A DNA stretch of 30,132 nt from an uncultured Hungatella sp. (GTDB lineage: Bacteria > Bacillota > Clostridia > Lachnospirales > Lachnospiraceae). Of the stretch, positions 15,441 to 25,111 are shown in pieces. Each line of letters begins with the position of its first letter. Position 1 is the stretch's first letter. A model generated the notes under the pieces. That model was not told the DNA's origin. It searched no databases and saw nothing but the letters and a program-made list of their open reading frames with translations. A program made the translations under genes and the position numbers. The stretch spans positions 1-30,132 of the forward strand of contig CAJTOT010000039.1 in the NCBI GenBank assembly GCA_910577935.1, read 5' to 3'.

Positions 15441-18400
15441 ATGAAAAAATTTCTGGAGGTATTTCCGGATCTGCACATGACGGCGGAGATGGGGGAGCTT
15501 TTTAAACTGGTGGAGGTGGAGAGAGTCTCCGCTGCCAGGGACAGAAGCTCCATCCGCGTCTATATCAACAGTCCGAGACTGATTCATAAAAAGGATATAC
15601 TGGCTCTGGAGAAGGGAATCCGGGACCAGCTGTTTCCGGGGAAAAAGCTGGTGATCAAGATTGTGGAAAAATTCACCCTGTCCGGCCAGTACAACCCTGA
15701 AAAGCTTCTCCGCGCCTACAGAGACAGCCTGCTCCACGAGCTGAAGAATTACAGCATCGTGGAGTACAATATTCTGAGAAAGGCAGAGTGCAGTTTTCCT
15801 GAGAGCAACGTGCTGAGAATGACCGTGGAAAACAACGGGGTTCTCAGGGAGAAGACAGGGGAGCTGAAGCGGATTCTGGAGAAAGTGTTCCATGAGCGGT
15901 GCGGCCTGCCGGTGAACGTGGAGTACGAGTATGTGGAGCCGTCGGACAACCAGCTGCTCAGGCAGAGGGAGGCCCAGGTTCAGAAGGAGATCGAGGAGAG
16001 GCTGAAGAATTTCCCGGCTCTGCCGGGTATGGCAGAGGAAAGTTCTGGGGACGAGGCGGGTCAGGATGGCATGAAAAGCCAGACCGGCCCCGGCAAGTCC
16101 CCGGCTTTAAAGTCCGGCGTCAAAGGGGGGGTGGGAGACTCCGGGGCGCCGCCGAAGCCGCCGGCTTTAAAGTCAGCGCCGCCTTGGAACGACAAGGGAG
16201 GCTCCGGCTGGGGCCAGGGGCAAAAGGGAGGCTTCTCCAGAGGCGGAAACAGAAAATTCGGTTCCTACCAGCGCAGGAGCGACAACCCGGACGTGCTGTA
16301 CGGCAGGGATTTTGAAGATGATTTTATCCTCATACGGGACATCGGCGGCGAGATGGGCGAGGTGACTGTGAGAGGAAAGATCATCAGCACCGACAGCCGG
16401 CTGCTAAACAGCGGCAAGACCATTGTTATTTTTGATATCACAGATTTTACAGATACCATCACCGTGAAGATTTTTGCCAGGGAGGAGGCCCTGGAGGATA
16501 TCAACAAGGCGGTGGTGTCAGGACAGTTCCTGCGTCTGAAGGGCATGACGACCATCGATAAATTCGACGGGGAGCTGACCATCGGCTCTGTCATCGGAAT
16601 GAAAAAGTGCGAGGATTTTACCGGACAGAGGATGGACAACAGCCTGACAAAGCGGGTGGAGCTCCACTGTCACACAAAGATGAGCGATATGGATGGCGTG
16701 TCCGACGTGAAGGATATCATCAAGAGGGCGAAGAAGTGGGGCATGCCGGCCATCGCCGTCACGGATCACGGCTGTGTCCAGGCATTTCCAGACGCCAGCC
16801 ACGCGGTGGACAAGGGGGAGGATTTCAAGGTCATCTACGGGGTGGAGGGGTATCTGGTGGACGACTTGAAGCAGCTGGTGGACAACAGCCGGAATCAGTC
16901 CTTCGACGACCCTTACGTGGTGTTCGACATAGAGACCACCGGCTTCAGCCCTGTCACCAATCGCATCATCGAGATCGGGGCGGTGCGGGTGGAGAAGGGG
17001 GAGATATCGGGGCGGTTCAGCACTTTCGTGAACCCGGACGAGCCCATCCCCTTCCACATCGAGCAGCTGACCAAGATAAGCGACGCCATGGTTCTGGACG
17101 CCCCCAGGATCGACAAGGTCCTCCCGGAGTTTCTGGAGTTCTGCCGGGGTGCGGCCCTGGTGGCCCACAACGCCTCCTTTGATGTCAGCTTCATCTCCCA
17201 CAACGCCGCCGGGCTGGGTCTGGAGTTCGACCCTACGGTTCTGGACACCGTGTCCCTGGCCAGGGTTCTCCTCCCTCAGCTGAACAGGTACAAGCTGGAC
17301 GTGGTGGCGAAAGCCCTGAACATCTCCCTGGAGAATCATCACCGGGCGGTGGAGGACGCCCAGGCCACGGCGGAGATCTTCGTGGCGTTTCTGAAGATGC
17401 TTAAGCAGAGGTCTATGAAGTCCTTGGACGAGCTGAACCGTCTGGGTCAGCTGGACGCGGAGGGAATCAAGAAGCTGCCCTCCTACCATGTGATCATTCT
17501 GGCGAAAAACGATGTGGGCCGGACCAACCTTTACAGGCTGGTATCCTGGTCCCACATCGAATATTTCCACAGGACGCCCAGGATTCCCAAAAGCCTGCTG
17601 GACAAGTACAGGGAAGGGCTGATCATCGGCTCTGCCTGCGAGGCTGGGGAGCTTTTCCAGGCAGTGCTCAGGGGAGTCCCGGACACGGAGCTGGGGCGCA
17701 TTGTAAATTTTTATGATTACCTGGAGATTCAGCCCCTGGGGAACAATGCGTTTATGCTCAGGGATGAGAAGAGCACCGTGAACAGCGAGGAGGATCTAAA
17801 GGACTTAAACAGGAAGATCGTCCACCTGGGGGAGCAGTTTAAGAAGCCGGTGTGCGCCACCTGCGATGTTCATTTCCTCAACCCGGAGGACGAGGTGTAC
17901 CGGCGCATCATCATGGCGGGGAAGGGATTTAAGGACAGCGACGACCAGGCGCCTCTGTATCTGAGGACCACGGAGGAGATGCTGGAGGAGTTCCGGTACC
18001 TGGGAGCGGACAAGGCGGAGGAGGTGGTGATCACCAACACCAGGAGGATCGCGGACCAGTGTGAGCGCATCGCTCCGGTGCGCCCCGACAAGTGCCCGCC
18101 GGTCATCGACAACTCCGACGGGACCTTGAGGGACATATGCTACAACCGGGCCCATGAGCTTTACGGGGACAATCTTCCCGAGATCGTGGTGGAGCGGCTG
18201 GAGAGGGAGCTGAACTCCATCATCTCCAACGGGTTCGCGGTTATGTACATCATTGCCCAGAAGCTGGTGTGGAAGTCCAACGAGGACGGCTATCTGGTAG
18301 GCTCCAGAGGCTCCGTGGGTTCGTCCCTGGTGGCCACCATGTCCGGAATCACGGAGGTGAACCCCTTAAGTCCCCACTATTATTGTCCCCACTGCCACTA

Positions 18401-19991
18401 TTCGGACTTTGACTCCGGGGATGTGAAGAAATTTGCGGGAATGTCCGGGTGCGACATGCCGGACAAAGAATGCCCCCGGTGCGGGACCATGATGAAAAAA
18501 GACGGCCACGACATCCCCTTTGAAACTTTCCTGGGGTTCAAGGGGGACAAGGAGCCGGATATCGACTTGAACTTCTCCGGAGAGTACCAGAGCCATGCCC
18601 ACGACTACACGGAGGTCATCTTCGGGAAGGGTCAGACCTTCAGGGCCGGCACCATAGGAACCCTGGCGGACAAGACTGCCTACGGCTTTGTAAAAAATTA
18701 CTACGAGGAGCGGGGGGACAGGAAGCGGAACTGCGAGATCAACCGGATCGTCCAGGGGTGCGTGGGAGTGCGCCGCACCACGGGACAGCATCCGGGAGGG
18801 ATTGTGGTGCTCCCGGTGGGGGAGGAGATATACTCCTTCACCCCGGTTCAGCGTCCTGCCAACGACATGACCACCACCACCGTGACCACCCATTTTGACT
18901 ACCATTCCATAGACCACAACCTTTTGAAGCTGGACATTCTGGGACACGATGATCCCACCATGATCCGTATGCTCCAGGACTTGACGGGCCTGGACCCGGT
19001 GAAGGATATCCCGCTGGACAGCAAGGAGGTCATGTCCCTGTTTCAGAACACCTCGGCCCTGGGTATCACCCCGGAGGACATCGGAGGGTGTCCCCTTGGC
19101 GCTCTGGGAGTGCCGGAGTTCGGAACGGACTTTGCCATGCAGATGCTTCTGGACGCCAAGCCGAAGTATTTTTCCGATCTGGTGCGCATCGCCGGGCTGG
19201 CCCACGGGACGGACGTGTGGCTGGGCAACGCCAAGGACCTGATCCTCAGCGGCCAGGCCACCATACAGACCGCCATCTGCTGCCGTGACGACATCATGGT
19301 GTATCTGATCCAGAAAGGGATGGAGGAAGGGCTTTCCTTCACCATCATGGAGTCGGTGCGGAAGGGGAAGGGGCTGAAGCCGGACTGGATCGAGGCCATG
19401 CTGGCCCACGACGTGCCTCAGTGGTACATTGACTCATGCCTGAAGATCAAGTACATGTTCCCCAAGGCCCACGCGGCAGCGTACGTGATGATGGCGTGGC
19501 GCATCGCCTACTGCAAGGTGTTCTACCCTCTTGCCTACTACGCGGCATTTTTCAGCATCCGCGCCAGCGCCTTCAGCTACGAGCTCATGTGCCAGGGCAG
19601 GGACAAGCTGGAGCACTATCTGGCGGACTACAAGAAACGGGCGGATTCCCTGTCAAAGAAGGAGCAGGACACCATGCGGGACATGCGGGTGGTTCAGGAG
19701 ATGTACGCCAGGGGCTTCGATTTTGAGCCCATCGACATCTACACCGCCAGGGCAAGGGATTTTCAGATCGTGGGGAACAAGCTGATGCCCTCACTGGCCA
19801 GCATCGACGGCATGGGAGACAAGGCGGCGGACGGTGTGGTGGACGCGGTGAAGGACGGGGTGTTTCTGTCAAGAGAAGACTTCCGCAACCGAACCAAGGT
19901 CAGCAAGACCATCTGCGATCTCATGGCGGATCTGGGACTTCTGGGAGATCTGCCCGAGTCCAACCAGCTGTCCCTCTTTGATTTTGCATAA
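15441..19991 (+). CDS. polC: DNA polymerase III, PolC-type alpha subunit
   Basis: A 1516-residue replicative polymerase of low-GC Gram-positive type. In order: a helical N-terminal region; a Gly/Pro/Lys-rich linker at ~200-290 with a duplicated PALKS motif; an OB fold (~300-395); the first PHP part (VELHCHTKMSDMDG at ~406 and AVTDHG); a DnaQ-like 3'-5' exonuclease inserted at ~490-660 (VFDIETTG, HNASFDVSF, HHRAVEDAQAT); the rest of PHP; a zinc-finger segment (YCPHCHY ... CPRCG, ~980-1015); and the polymerase core with EPDIDLNFSGEYQ (~1037). The chain is slightly longer than B. subtilis PolC, due mainly to the linker. It ends with NQLSLFDF, a probable beta-clamp binding peptide. Confidence 0.97.
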   Translation: MKKFLEVFPDLHMTAEMGELFKLVEVERVSAARDRSSIRVYINSPRLIHKKDILALEKGIRDQLFPGKKLVIKIVEKFTLSGQYNPEKLLRAYRDSLLHELKNYSIVEYNILRKAECSFPESNVLRMTVENNGVLREKTGELKRILEKVFHERCGLPVNVEYEYVEPSDNQLLRQREAQVQKEIEERLKNFPALPGMAEESSGDEAGQDGMKSQTGPGKSPALKSGVKGGVGDSGAPPKPPALKSAPPWNDKGGSGWGQGQKGGFSRGGNRKFGSYQRRSDNPDVLYGRDFEDDFILIRDIGGEMGEVTVRGKIISTDSRLLNSGKTIVIFDITDFTDTITVKIFAREEALEDINKAVVSGQFLRLKGMTTIDKFDGELTIGSVIGMKKCEDFTGQRMDNSLTKRVELHCHTKMSDMDGVSDVKDIIKRAKKWGMPAIAVTDHGCVQAFPDASHAVDKGEDFKVIYGVEGYLVDDLKQLVDNSRNQSFDDPYVVFDIETTGFSPVTNRIIEIGAVRVEKGEISGRFSTFVNPDEPIPFHIEQLTKISDAMVLDAPRIDKVLPEFLEFCRGAALVAHNASFDVSFISHNAAGLGLEFDPTVLDTVSLARVLLPQLNRYKLDVVAKALNISLENHHRAVEDAQATAEIFVAFLKMLKQRSMKSLDELNRLGQLDAEGIKKLPSYHVIILAKNDVGRTNLYRLVSWSHIEYFHRTPRIPKSLLDKYREGLIIGSACEAGELFQAVLRGVPDTELGRIVNFYDYLEIQPLGNNAFMLRDEKSTVNSEEDLKDLNRKIVHLGEQFKKPVCATCDVHFLNPEDEVYRRIIMAGKGFKDSDDQAPLYLRTTEEMLEEFRYLGADKAEEVVITNTRRIADQCERIAPVRPDKCPPVIDNSDGTLRDICYNRAHELYGDNLPEIVVERLERELNSIISNGFAVMYIIAQKLVWKSNEDGYLVGSRGSVGSSLVATMSGITEVNPLSPHYYCPHCHYSDFDSGDVKKFAGMSGCDMPDKECPRCGTMMKKDGHDIPFETFLGFKGDKEPDIDLNFSGEYQSHAHDYTEVIFGKGQTFRAGTIGTLADKTAYGFVKNYYEERGDRKRNCEINRIVQGCVGVRRTTGQHPGGIVVLPVGEEIYSFTPVQRPANDMTTTTVTTHFDYHSIDHNLLKLDILGHDDPTMIRMLQDLTGLDPVKDIPLDSKEVMSLFQNTSALGITPEDIGGCPLGALGVPEFGTDFAMQMLLDAKPKYFSDLVRIAGLAHGTDVWLGNAKDLILSGQATIQTAICCRDDIMVYLIQKGMEEGLSFTIMESVRKGKGLKPDWIEAMLAHDVPQWYIDSCLKIKYMFPKAHAAAYVMMAWRIAYCKVFYPLAYYAAFFSIRASAFSYELMCQGRDKLEHYLADYKKRADSLSKKEQDTMRDMRVVQEMYARGFDFEPIDIYTARARDFQIVGNKLMPSLASIDGMGDKAADGVVDAVKDGVFLSREDFRNRTKVSKTICDLMADLGLLGDLPESNQLSLFDFA

Positions 19992-20017
19992 ACTATCTAT
20001 GCAGTTTCGACAAATTA

Positions 20018-20026
20018 TGGTATACT
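20018..20026 (+). promoter_or_regulatory. Extended -10 promoter of the nucleoside importer operon
   Basis: TGGTATACT is an extended -10 element (TGnTATACT), 27 bases after the polC stop. No good -35 box is seen 17 bases upstream. It gives a leader of about 105 bases. Confidence 0.5.
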
Positions 20027-20048
20027 GAAATCGGCATATACGGCGCAT

Positions 20049-20095
20049 CCGCAGGCATCCTGCGGCGCGCAGCCGAGACGGGGTGAGACTTGGCT
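20049..20095 (+). promoter_or_regulatory. Two hairpins in the importer leader
   Basis: CCGCAGG (20049-20055) and CCTGCGG (20059-20065) form a tight 7-base stem with a 3-base loop. AGCCGAG (20071-20077) pairs with CTTGGCT (20089-20095) with one wobble. There is no T-tract. It does not match a purine riboswitch core that I can recognise. Confidence 0.4.
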
Positions 20096-20138
20096 TGGAT
20101 TTTGGCCTTGCTCTACGAACAATTAAGGAGGAAACAAG

Positions 20139-21317
20139 ATGAAGAGAAAAATGTTGGCGGCACTGATGGCAGCTGCGATGACAGCGAGCCTGACAGCCTG
20201 CGGAGGCGGAGGGAGCCAGACTTCGGAGACCACAGCTGCTGCAGGCGGGTCAGAGACCGCGGCAGCGGGGGCGGAGACTACGGCTTCCCAGCAGAAGACC
20301 GCAAGCGCTCCCTCTGACGGAGGTTTTGAGCTGGCGCTGGTCACTGACCTGGGAACCATCGACGACAAGTCCTTCAACCAGGGCGCATGGGAAGGACTTA
20401 CAAAGTACGCGGAGGAGAACAGCATCTCCTACAAGTACTATCAGCCCCAGGAGGGAACCACGGATTCTTACCTGGAGACCATCGGACTTGCCGTAGAAGG
20501 CGGGGCGAAGCTGGTGGTGTGCCCCGGATTCCTGTTTGAGGAGCCTGTTTATCTGGCTCAGGATCAGTATCCCGATGTCCATTTCATCCTTTTGGATGGC
20601 GAGCCTCACAGCGGAGATTACGCCGAATACAGAACCAACGACAATGTCATGCCTATTTTGTTCAAAGAGGACGAGGCCGGGTTCCTGGCCGGATACGCCT
20701 GTGTGAAGGACGGCTATACCAAGCTGGGCTTCATGGGCGGCATGGCGGTTCCGGCGGTTATCCGTTTCGGCTACGGCTTTATAGAGGGCGCCGAGGCTGC
20801 GGCGGCAGAGATGGGCATCAGCGGCCTGGAAGTGATGTACACATACACAGGCGCTTTCGCGGCCACTCCGGAAGCCCAGTCCATGGCGGCCTCCTGGTAT
20901 CAGAACGGAACAGAGGTTGTGTTTGGCTGCGGCGGCGCGGTAGGCAACTCCGTCATGGCGGCAGCCCAGGAGAAGGGAACCAAGGTTGTAGGCGTTGACG
21001 TTGACCAGAGCTTTGAGTCCGAGACAGTCATCACATCAGCCATGAAGCAGCTGTCCAATTCCGTATACAGCGGAATCGAGGATTTCTACAACGGGACATT
21101 CCCCGGCGGAAGCACCAGCGTGTTCACCGTGGATAATGCCGGCGTGGGACTTCCCATGGAGACTTCCAAATTTAATACATTTACCCAGGATGATTATGAC
21201 GCTATCTATAAGAAACTGGTTGCAGGAGAATTTGAACTTGTTCAGCCCTCCGCCGATAATATCGACCCGACTGTGGACCTGACCGTATCAGCTACAACCA
21301 TCAACTACGTAGAGTAA
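20139..21317 (+). CDS. BMP-family substrate-binding lipoprotein, nucleoside importer (NupN-like)
   Basis: A 392-residue secreted lipoprotein. A basic start (MKRKM), a hydrophobic core and the lipobox LTAC put the lipidated cysteine at residue 21. A Ser/Thr/Ala/Gly/Glu-rich tether runs to about residue 60. The mature domain opens with ALVTDLGTIDDKSFNQGAWEGL, the signature of basic membrane protein (BMP/PnrA) nucleoside receptors. GFMGGMAVPAVIRFGYGFIEG and GVDVDQSFE follow. The ribosome site is AAGGAGG with 7-base spacing. The next three genes encode the matching ATPase and permeases, as in B. subtilis NupNOPQ (guanosine uptake). The exact nucleoside is not determinable. Confidence 0.92.
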   Translation: MKRKMLAALMAAAMTASLTACGGGGSQTSETTAAAGGSETAAAGAETTASQQKTASAPSDGGFELALVTDLGTIDDKSFNQGAWEGLTKYAEENSISYKYYQPQEGTTDSYLETIGLAVEGGAKLVVCPGFLFEEPVYLAQDQYPDVHFILLDGEPHSGDYAEYRTNDNVMPILFKEDEAGFLAGYACVKDGYTKLGFMGGMAVPAVIRFGYGFIEGAEAAAAEMGISGLEVMYTYTGAFAATPEAQSMAASWYQNGTEVVFGCGGAVGNSVMAAAQEKGTKVVGVDVDQSFESETVITSAMKQLSNSVYSGIEDFYNGTFPGGSTSVFTVDNAGVGLPMETSKFNTFTQDDYDAIYKKLVAGEFELVQPSADNIDPTVDLTVSATTINYVE

Positions 21318-21332
21318 TTTTCGTGGGAGTCA

Positions 21333-21357
21333 GGGGGTGCTGCAGCGCCCCCTTTTT
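21333..21357 (+). terminator. Intrinsic terminator after the lipoprotein gene
   Basis: GGGGGTGC (21333-21340) pairs with GCGCCCCC (21345-21352), one wobble, TGCA loop, then five T. It probably limits read-through so that more binding protein is made than transporter. Confidence 0.85.
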
Positions 21358-21400
21358 CGTATCACAGGAAGGTTCTCAAAACTTTCCTGTGATACGAAAA
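21354..21400. repeat. 17-bp perfect inverted repeat (long hairpin)
   Basis: TTTTCGTATCACAGGAA (21354-21370) and its exact complement (21384-21400) enclose a 13-base spacer, and two further pairs extend the stem. It overlaps the T-tract of the preceding terminator, so the two structures compete for that segment. It may protect the 3' end of the lipoprotein message or act as a terminator on the other strand. Confidence 0.8.
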
Positions 21401-21501
21401 GCCCTCCGGGCAGAACCGCGCCGCGGCGGAGAGGAATTATGTCGCTTATGCGACCCGCCGCAGGCGGGGATGTGCATTTTATGAAAGATGAGGAGAACCT
21501 G

Positions 21502-23046
21502 ATGGATTATGTAATTGAGATGCTCCATATCACGAAGAAGTTTCCGGGAATTATTGCAAACGATGATATCACCATCCAGCTGAAGAAGGGGGAGATCCAC
21601 GCCCTTCTGGGGGAGAACGGCGCAGGCAAGTCCACGCTTATGAGTGTTCTGTTCGGCCTCTACCAGCCGGAGGAGGGAGTCATCAAGGTGAGAGGGCAGG
21701 AGGTAAAGATCAAAGGCCCTCTGGACGCCAATGGGCTGGGCATCGGCATGGTACATCAGCATTTTAAGCTGGTGCACAATTTCACGGTGCTCCAGAATAT
21801 TGTTCTGGGCATGGAGACCGTGGAAAAAGGATTTTTGAAGATGGACGAGGCCCGGAAAAAAGTCATGGATTTAAGCCAGAGATACAACCTGTTTATCGAT
21901 CCGGATGCCCTGATCTCCGATATTACGGTGGGAATGCAGCAGAGAGTCGAGATCTTGAAAATGCTGTACCGGGACAATGAGATCATGATTTTTGACGAGC
22001 CAACTGCGGTGCTGACGCCCCAGGAGATCGACGAGCTGATGCTGATCATGAAGAACCTTACGTCGGAGGGCAAGTCGATTCTGTTTATTACCCATAAGCT
22101 AAACGAAATCAAGGCGGTGGCGGACCGGTGCAGCGTCCTGCGCCGCGGAAAATATATCGGAACTGTGGACGTGGCCGGCACCACCAAGGACCAGATGTCT
22201 GAGATGATGGTGGGGCGCAAGGTGAAGCTGACGGTGGACAAGGCCCCGTCAAAGCCGGGGGACGTGGTTCTGGAGGTGGAAGGCCTGTCGGTGGATGCCA
22301 GGCAGGAGGGACATGTAAAGAAGCTGGTGTCAGATGTGAGCTTTCAGGTGCGCAGAGGAGAGATTGTCTGTATCGCGGGGATTGACGGCAACGGGCAGTC
22401 GGAGCTTGTGCAGGCCGTCACCGGCCTGAGACCGGCAAGCGGCGGGTGTGTCCGCCTCAACGGGGAGGATGTGACGAAGAAGACTATACGCTACAAGAAT
22501 ACCCACGGCCTGTCCCATATCCCCGAGGACCGCCACAGGCACGGCCTGGTGCTGGACTACAATCTGGCGTACAACGGGGTTCTGCAGCAGTATTTTGAAC
22601 CTGAGTTCCAGAGCCACGGCTTCCTGAAAAACGACGCCATCTATGAGTACGCGGGAAAGCTGATCAGCAATTTTGATATCCGCAGCGGGGAGGGCGCCGC
22701 CACCGTGACGAGAAGCATGTCCGGCGGCAACCAGCAGAAGGTGATCGTGGCCAGGGAGATTTCCAGAAAGCATGATCTGCTTCTGGCGGTGCAGCCCACA
22801 AGAGGGCTGGATGTAGGCGCCATCGAGTACATACACTCGGAGCTGGTGAAGCAGAGGGACAGCGGATCGGCGATTCTCCTGATATCCCTGGAGCTTGACG
22901 AGGTGATGAATTTAAGCGACCGGATACTGGTTATCTTTGAAGGACGCATCGTGGCAGAGCTCGATCCGAAGCAGGTGACCATACAGGATCTGGGGCTCTA
23001 CATGGCCGGTTCCAAGAAAGAAGGTAAGACAGATGAAGACAAATAA
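21502..23046 (+). CDS. Nucleoside ABC importer, double ATP-binding subunit (NupO-like)
   Basis: A 514-residue protein with two fused ABC domains. Domain 1 has Walker A LLGENGAGKST near residue 38, signature VGMQQRVEILKML and Walker B MIFDEPTAVLTP. Domain 2 (from ~255) has a degenerate Walker A, GIDGNGQSE, the signature MSGGNQQKVIVAREI, and LLLAVQPTRGLDVG in place of Walker B, so ATP turnover is probably asymmetric as in sugar and BMP-type importers. The frame extends upstream to 21337, but the ATG at 21502 has GAGGAG six bases ahead and starts the conserved region. It overlaps the first permease gene by 14 bases. Confidence 0.93.
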   Translation: MDYVIEMLHITKKFPGIIANDDITIQLKKGEIHALLGENGAGKSTLMSVLFGLYQPEEGVIKVRGQEVKIKGPLDANGLGIGMVHQHFKLVHNFTVLQNIVLGMETVEKGFLKMDEARKKVMDLSQRYNLFIDPDALISDITVGMQQRVEILKMLYRDNEIMIFDEPTAVLTPQEIDELMLIMKNLTSEGKSILFITHKLNEIKAVADRCSVLRRGKYIGTVDVAGTTKDQMSEMMVGRKVKLTVDKAPSKPGDVVLEVEGLSVDARQEGHVKKLVSDVSFQVRRGEIVCIAGIDGNGQSELVQAVTGLRPASGGCVRLNGEDVTKKTIRYKNTHGLSHIPEDRHRHGLVLDYNLAYNGVLQQYFEPEFQSHGFLKNDAIYEYAGKLISNFDIRSGEGAATVTRSMSGGNQQKVIVAREISRKHDLLLAVQPTRGLDVGAIEYIHSELVKQRDSGSAILLISLELDEVMNLSDRILVIFEGRIVAELDPKQVTIQDLGLYMAGSKKEGKTDEDK

Positions 23047-24127
23047 AAACAGAAATTATGTAGGCGCGCTTTCTTCTGTGTTCGCCATAATCATAGGGCT
23101 TCTTGTGGGACTTGTAGTGCTTCTTCTGTGTAATCCGTCCCAGGCCCTGCCCGGATTTTTCACGATTCTGACCGGGGCCTTCACCCACGGGATGCGGGGA
23201 GTGGGGCAGGTGTTTTACTATGCCACGCCCATTATTCTCACCGGTCTCTCTGTAGGCTTCGCGTTTAAGACAGGTGTGTTCAACATCGGCACTCCCGGCC
23301 AGTTTCTCATAGGGGGCTTCGGGGCGGTCTACGCCGGAATCATGTGGGAGCAGCTGGGGCCGGCTCACTGGGCTGCGGCTCTGCTGGCCAGCATCGTCCT
23401 GGGAGCCCTGTGGGGCCTTGTGCCCGGCATCTTAAAGGCATATTTTAACGTCAATGTGGTAATCTCCTGCATCATGATGAATTACATCGGTCTGTACCTG
23501 GTGAACTGGACGGTCAGGAGCTACAAGCCCCTGTTCAACACGCTGAGAAACGAGTCTAAAAATGTGGCCGCGACGGCTGTGATCCCCAAGATGGGGCTGG
23601 ACAAGATATTTCCCGGTTCCAGCGTCAACGGCGGAATTCTCATCGCCATCGTGGTGGTTATCTTCATCTACGTGCTGCTGAACAAGACCGCCTTCGGGTA
23701 CGAGCTGAAAGCGGTAGGATACAATCAGGACGCGGGAAAATACGCGGGAATCAATGAGAAGAGGAACGTGGTGGTGTCCATGATGATCGCCGGGGCCATC
23801 GCCGGGCTGGCAGGAGGACTTCTGTATCTGGCGGGAACCGGAAAGCACATAGAGGTCAAGGATGTCCTGGGCTCCGAGGGATTTACCGGAATCTCCGTGG
23901 CGCTTTTGGGACTGAGCCACCCAATCGGCGTGCTGTTCTCAGGACTTTTCATCGCATACCTGACGGCAGGAGGATTCTACCTGCAGCTGTTTGAGTTCTC
24001 CACGGAGATCATCGATATCATCGTGGCAGTTATCATTTACTTCAGCGCCTTTGCGCTGATCGTAAAAACGCTTCTTGCAAAAATAAAACAAAATAAAGCC
24101 GGAAAAGAAGGAGGGGACGAGGCATGA
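23033..24127 (+). CDS. Nucleoside ABC importer permease 1 (NupP-like)
   Basis: A 364-residue membrane protein of the BPD_transp_2 family with about ten hydrophobic helices. Typical stretches are LTGLSVGFAFKTGVFNIGTPGQFLIGG near residue 75 and GYELKAVGYNQDAGKYAGIN, the cytoplasmic EAA-like loop that contacts the ATPase. The N-terminus is basic and the C-terminus ends in a Lys-rich tail. It pairs with the shorter permease encoded next; the two genes overlap by four bases (ATGA). Confidence 0.92.
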   Translation: MKTNKNRNYVGALSSVFAIIIGLLVGLVVLLLCNPSQALPGFFTILTGAFTHGMRGVGQVFYYATPIILTGLSVGFAFKTGVFNIGTPGQFLIGGFGAVYAGIMWEQLGPAHWAAALLASIVLGALWGLVPGILKAYFNVNVVISCIMMNYIGLYLVNWTVRSYKPLFNTLRNESKNVAATAVIPKMGLDKIFPGSSVNGGILIAIVVVIFIYVLLNKTAFGYELKAVGYNQDAGKYAGINEKRNVVVSMMIAGAIAGLAGGLLYLAGTGKHIEVKDVLGSEGFTGISVALLGLSHPIGVLFSGLFIAYLTAGGFYLQLFEFSTEIIDIIVAVIIYFSAFALIVKTLLAKIKQNKAGKEGGDEA

Positions 24128-25077
24128 GCGTAATCTATTTTATCTTTCAGCAGACCATGCTTTTCACGATTCCTCTGATGATCGTGGCTCTCGGCGGCAT
24201 GTTCTCCGAGCGCAGCGGCGTCGTCAACATCGCCCTGGAGGGAATCATGATCATGGGAGCGTTCACCGGCATTCTCTTTCTCAACCTGACCGGCGGGAGC
24301 ATGTCCGGCCAGCTTCAGCTCATCCTGGCTGTGATTATATCCATGGCCACCGGCGCCGTCTTCTCTCTGACACACGCCTATGCGGCCATCAACATGAAGG
24401 CGGACCAGACTATCAGCGGCACGGCCCTCAACATGTTCGCCCCGGCTTTCGCCATCTTCGTGGCCAGGGTAATCCAGGGAGTGCAGCAGATCCAGTTTGC
24501 CAACACCTTCCGCATCGAATCCGTGCCTGTGCTTGGAAAGATTCCCCTTCTCGGGCCCCTTTTGTTCCAGAATACATACATCACCACTTACTTAGGAATC
24601 GCAATCCTGATCTTGTCTGCGGTGGTGCTGTACAAAACCAGGTTCGGCCTCAGGCTCCGGGCGTGCGGAGAACATCCTCAGGCTGCGGACGCGGCGGGCA
24701 TCAATGTCTATAAGATGCAGTATTTAGGCGTGCTCATCTCCGGCGCCCTCGGCGGTCTCGGCGGCCTTGTGTTCGTGGTTCCCACCTCCACCAACTTTAA
24801 CGCCGACGTGGCAGGATACGGCTTTCTGGCCATCGCGGTTCTGATTTTCGGCCAGTGGAAGCCGTGGAAGATCCTGGGGGCCTCCCTGTTCTTCGGCCTC
24901 ATGAAGACGGTGGCCGCCGCCTATTCGGGAATTCCGTTTCTGGCGTCCCTGGGGATTCCCAGTTACTTCTACAAGATGGTGCCGTACATCGCCACCATGA
25001 TTGTGCTCATGTTTACTTCCAGGAACTCCCAGGCTCCCAGGGCATCAGGCGTGCCTTATGACAAGGGGCAGCGGTAA
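24124..25077 (+). CDS. Nucleoside ABC importer permease 2 (NupQ-like)
   Basis: A 317-residue membrane partner of the previous permease, also BPD_transp_2. LGGMFSERSGVVNIALEGIMIMGAF is a strong family marker near residue 20, and FGLRLRACGEHPQAADAAGIN is the coupling loop. It has about eight hydrophobic segments. It is the last gene of the importer operon; the tRNA genes follow after a 220-base gap. Confidence 0.92.
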   Translation: MSVIYFIFQQTMLFTIPLMIVALGGMFSERSGVVNIALEGIMIMGAFTGILFLNLTGGSMSGQLQLILAVIISMATGAVFSLTHAYAAINMKADQTISGTALNMFAPAFAIFVARVIQGVQQIQFANTFRIESVPVLGKIPLLGPLLFQNTYITTYLGIAILILSAVVLYKTRFGLRLRACGEHPQAADAAGINVYKMQYLGVLISGALGGLGGLVFVVPTSTNFNADVAGYGFLAIAVLIFGQWKPWKILGASLFFGLMKTVAAAYSGIPFLASLGIPSYFYKMVPYIATMIVLMFTSRNSQAPRASGVPYDKGQR

Positions 25078-25111
25078 CGGGCAGGACAATATCTTGCAGA
25101 TGAAAAAGATG

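Noticed and set aside
18366..19409. Minus-strand frame of 347 codons inside polC
   Set aside because: It is His/Gly/Val-rich and lies antisense to the conserved polymerase core; it is a composition artefact.
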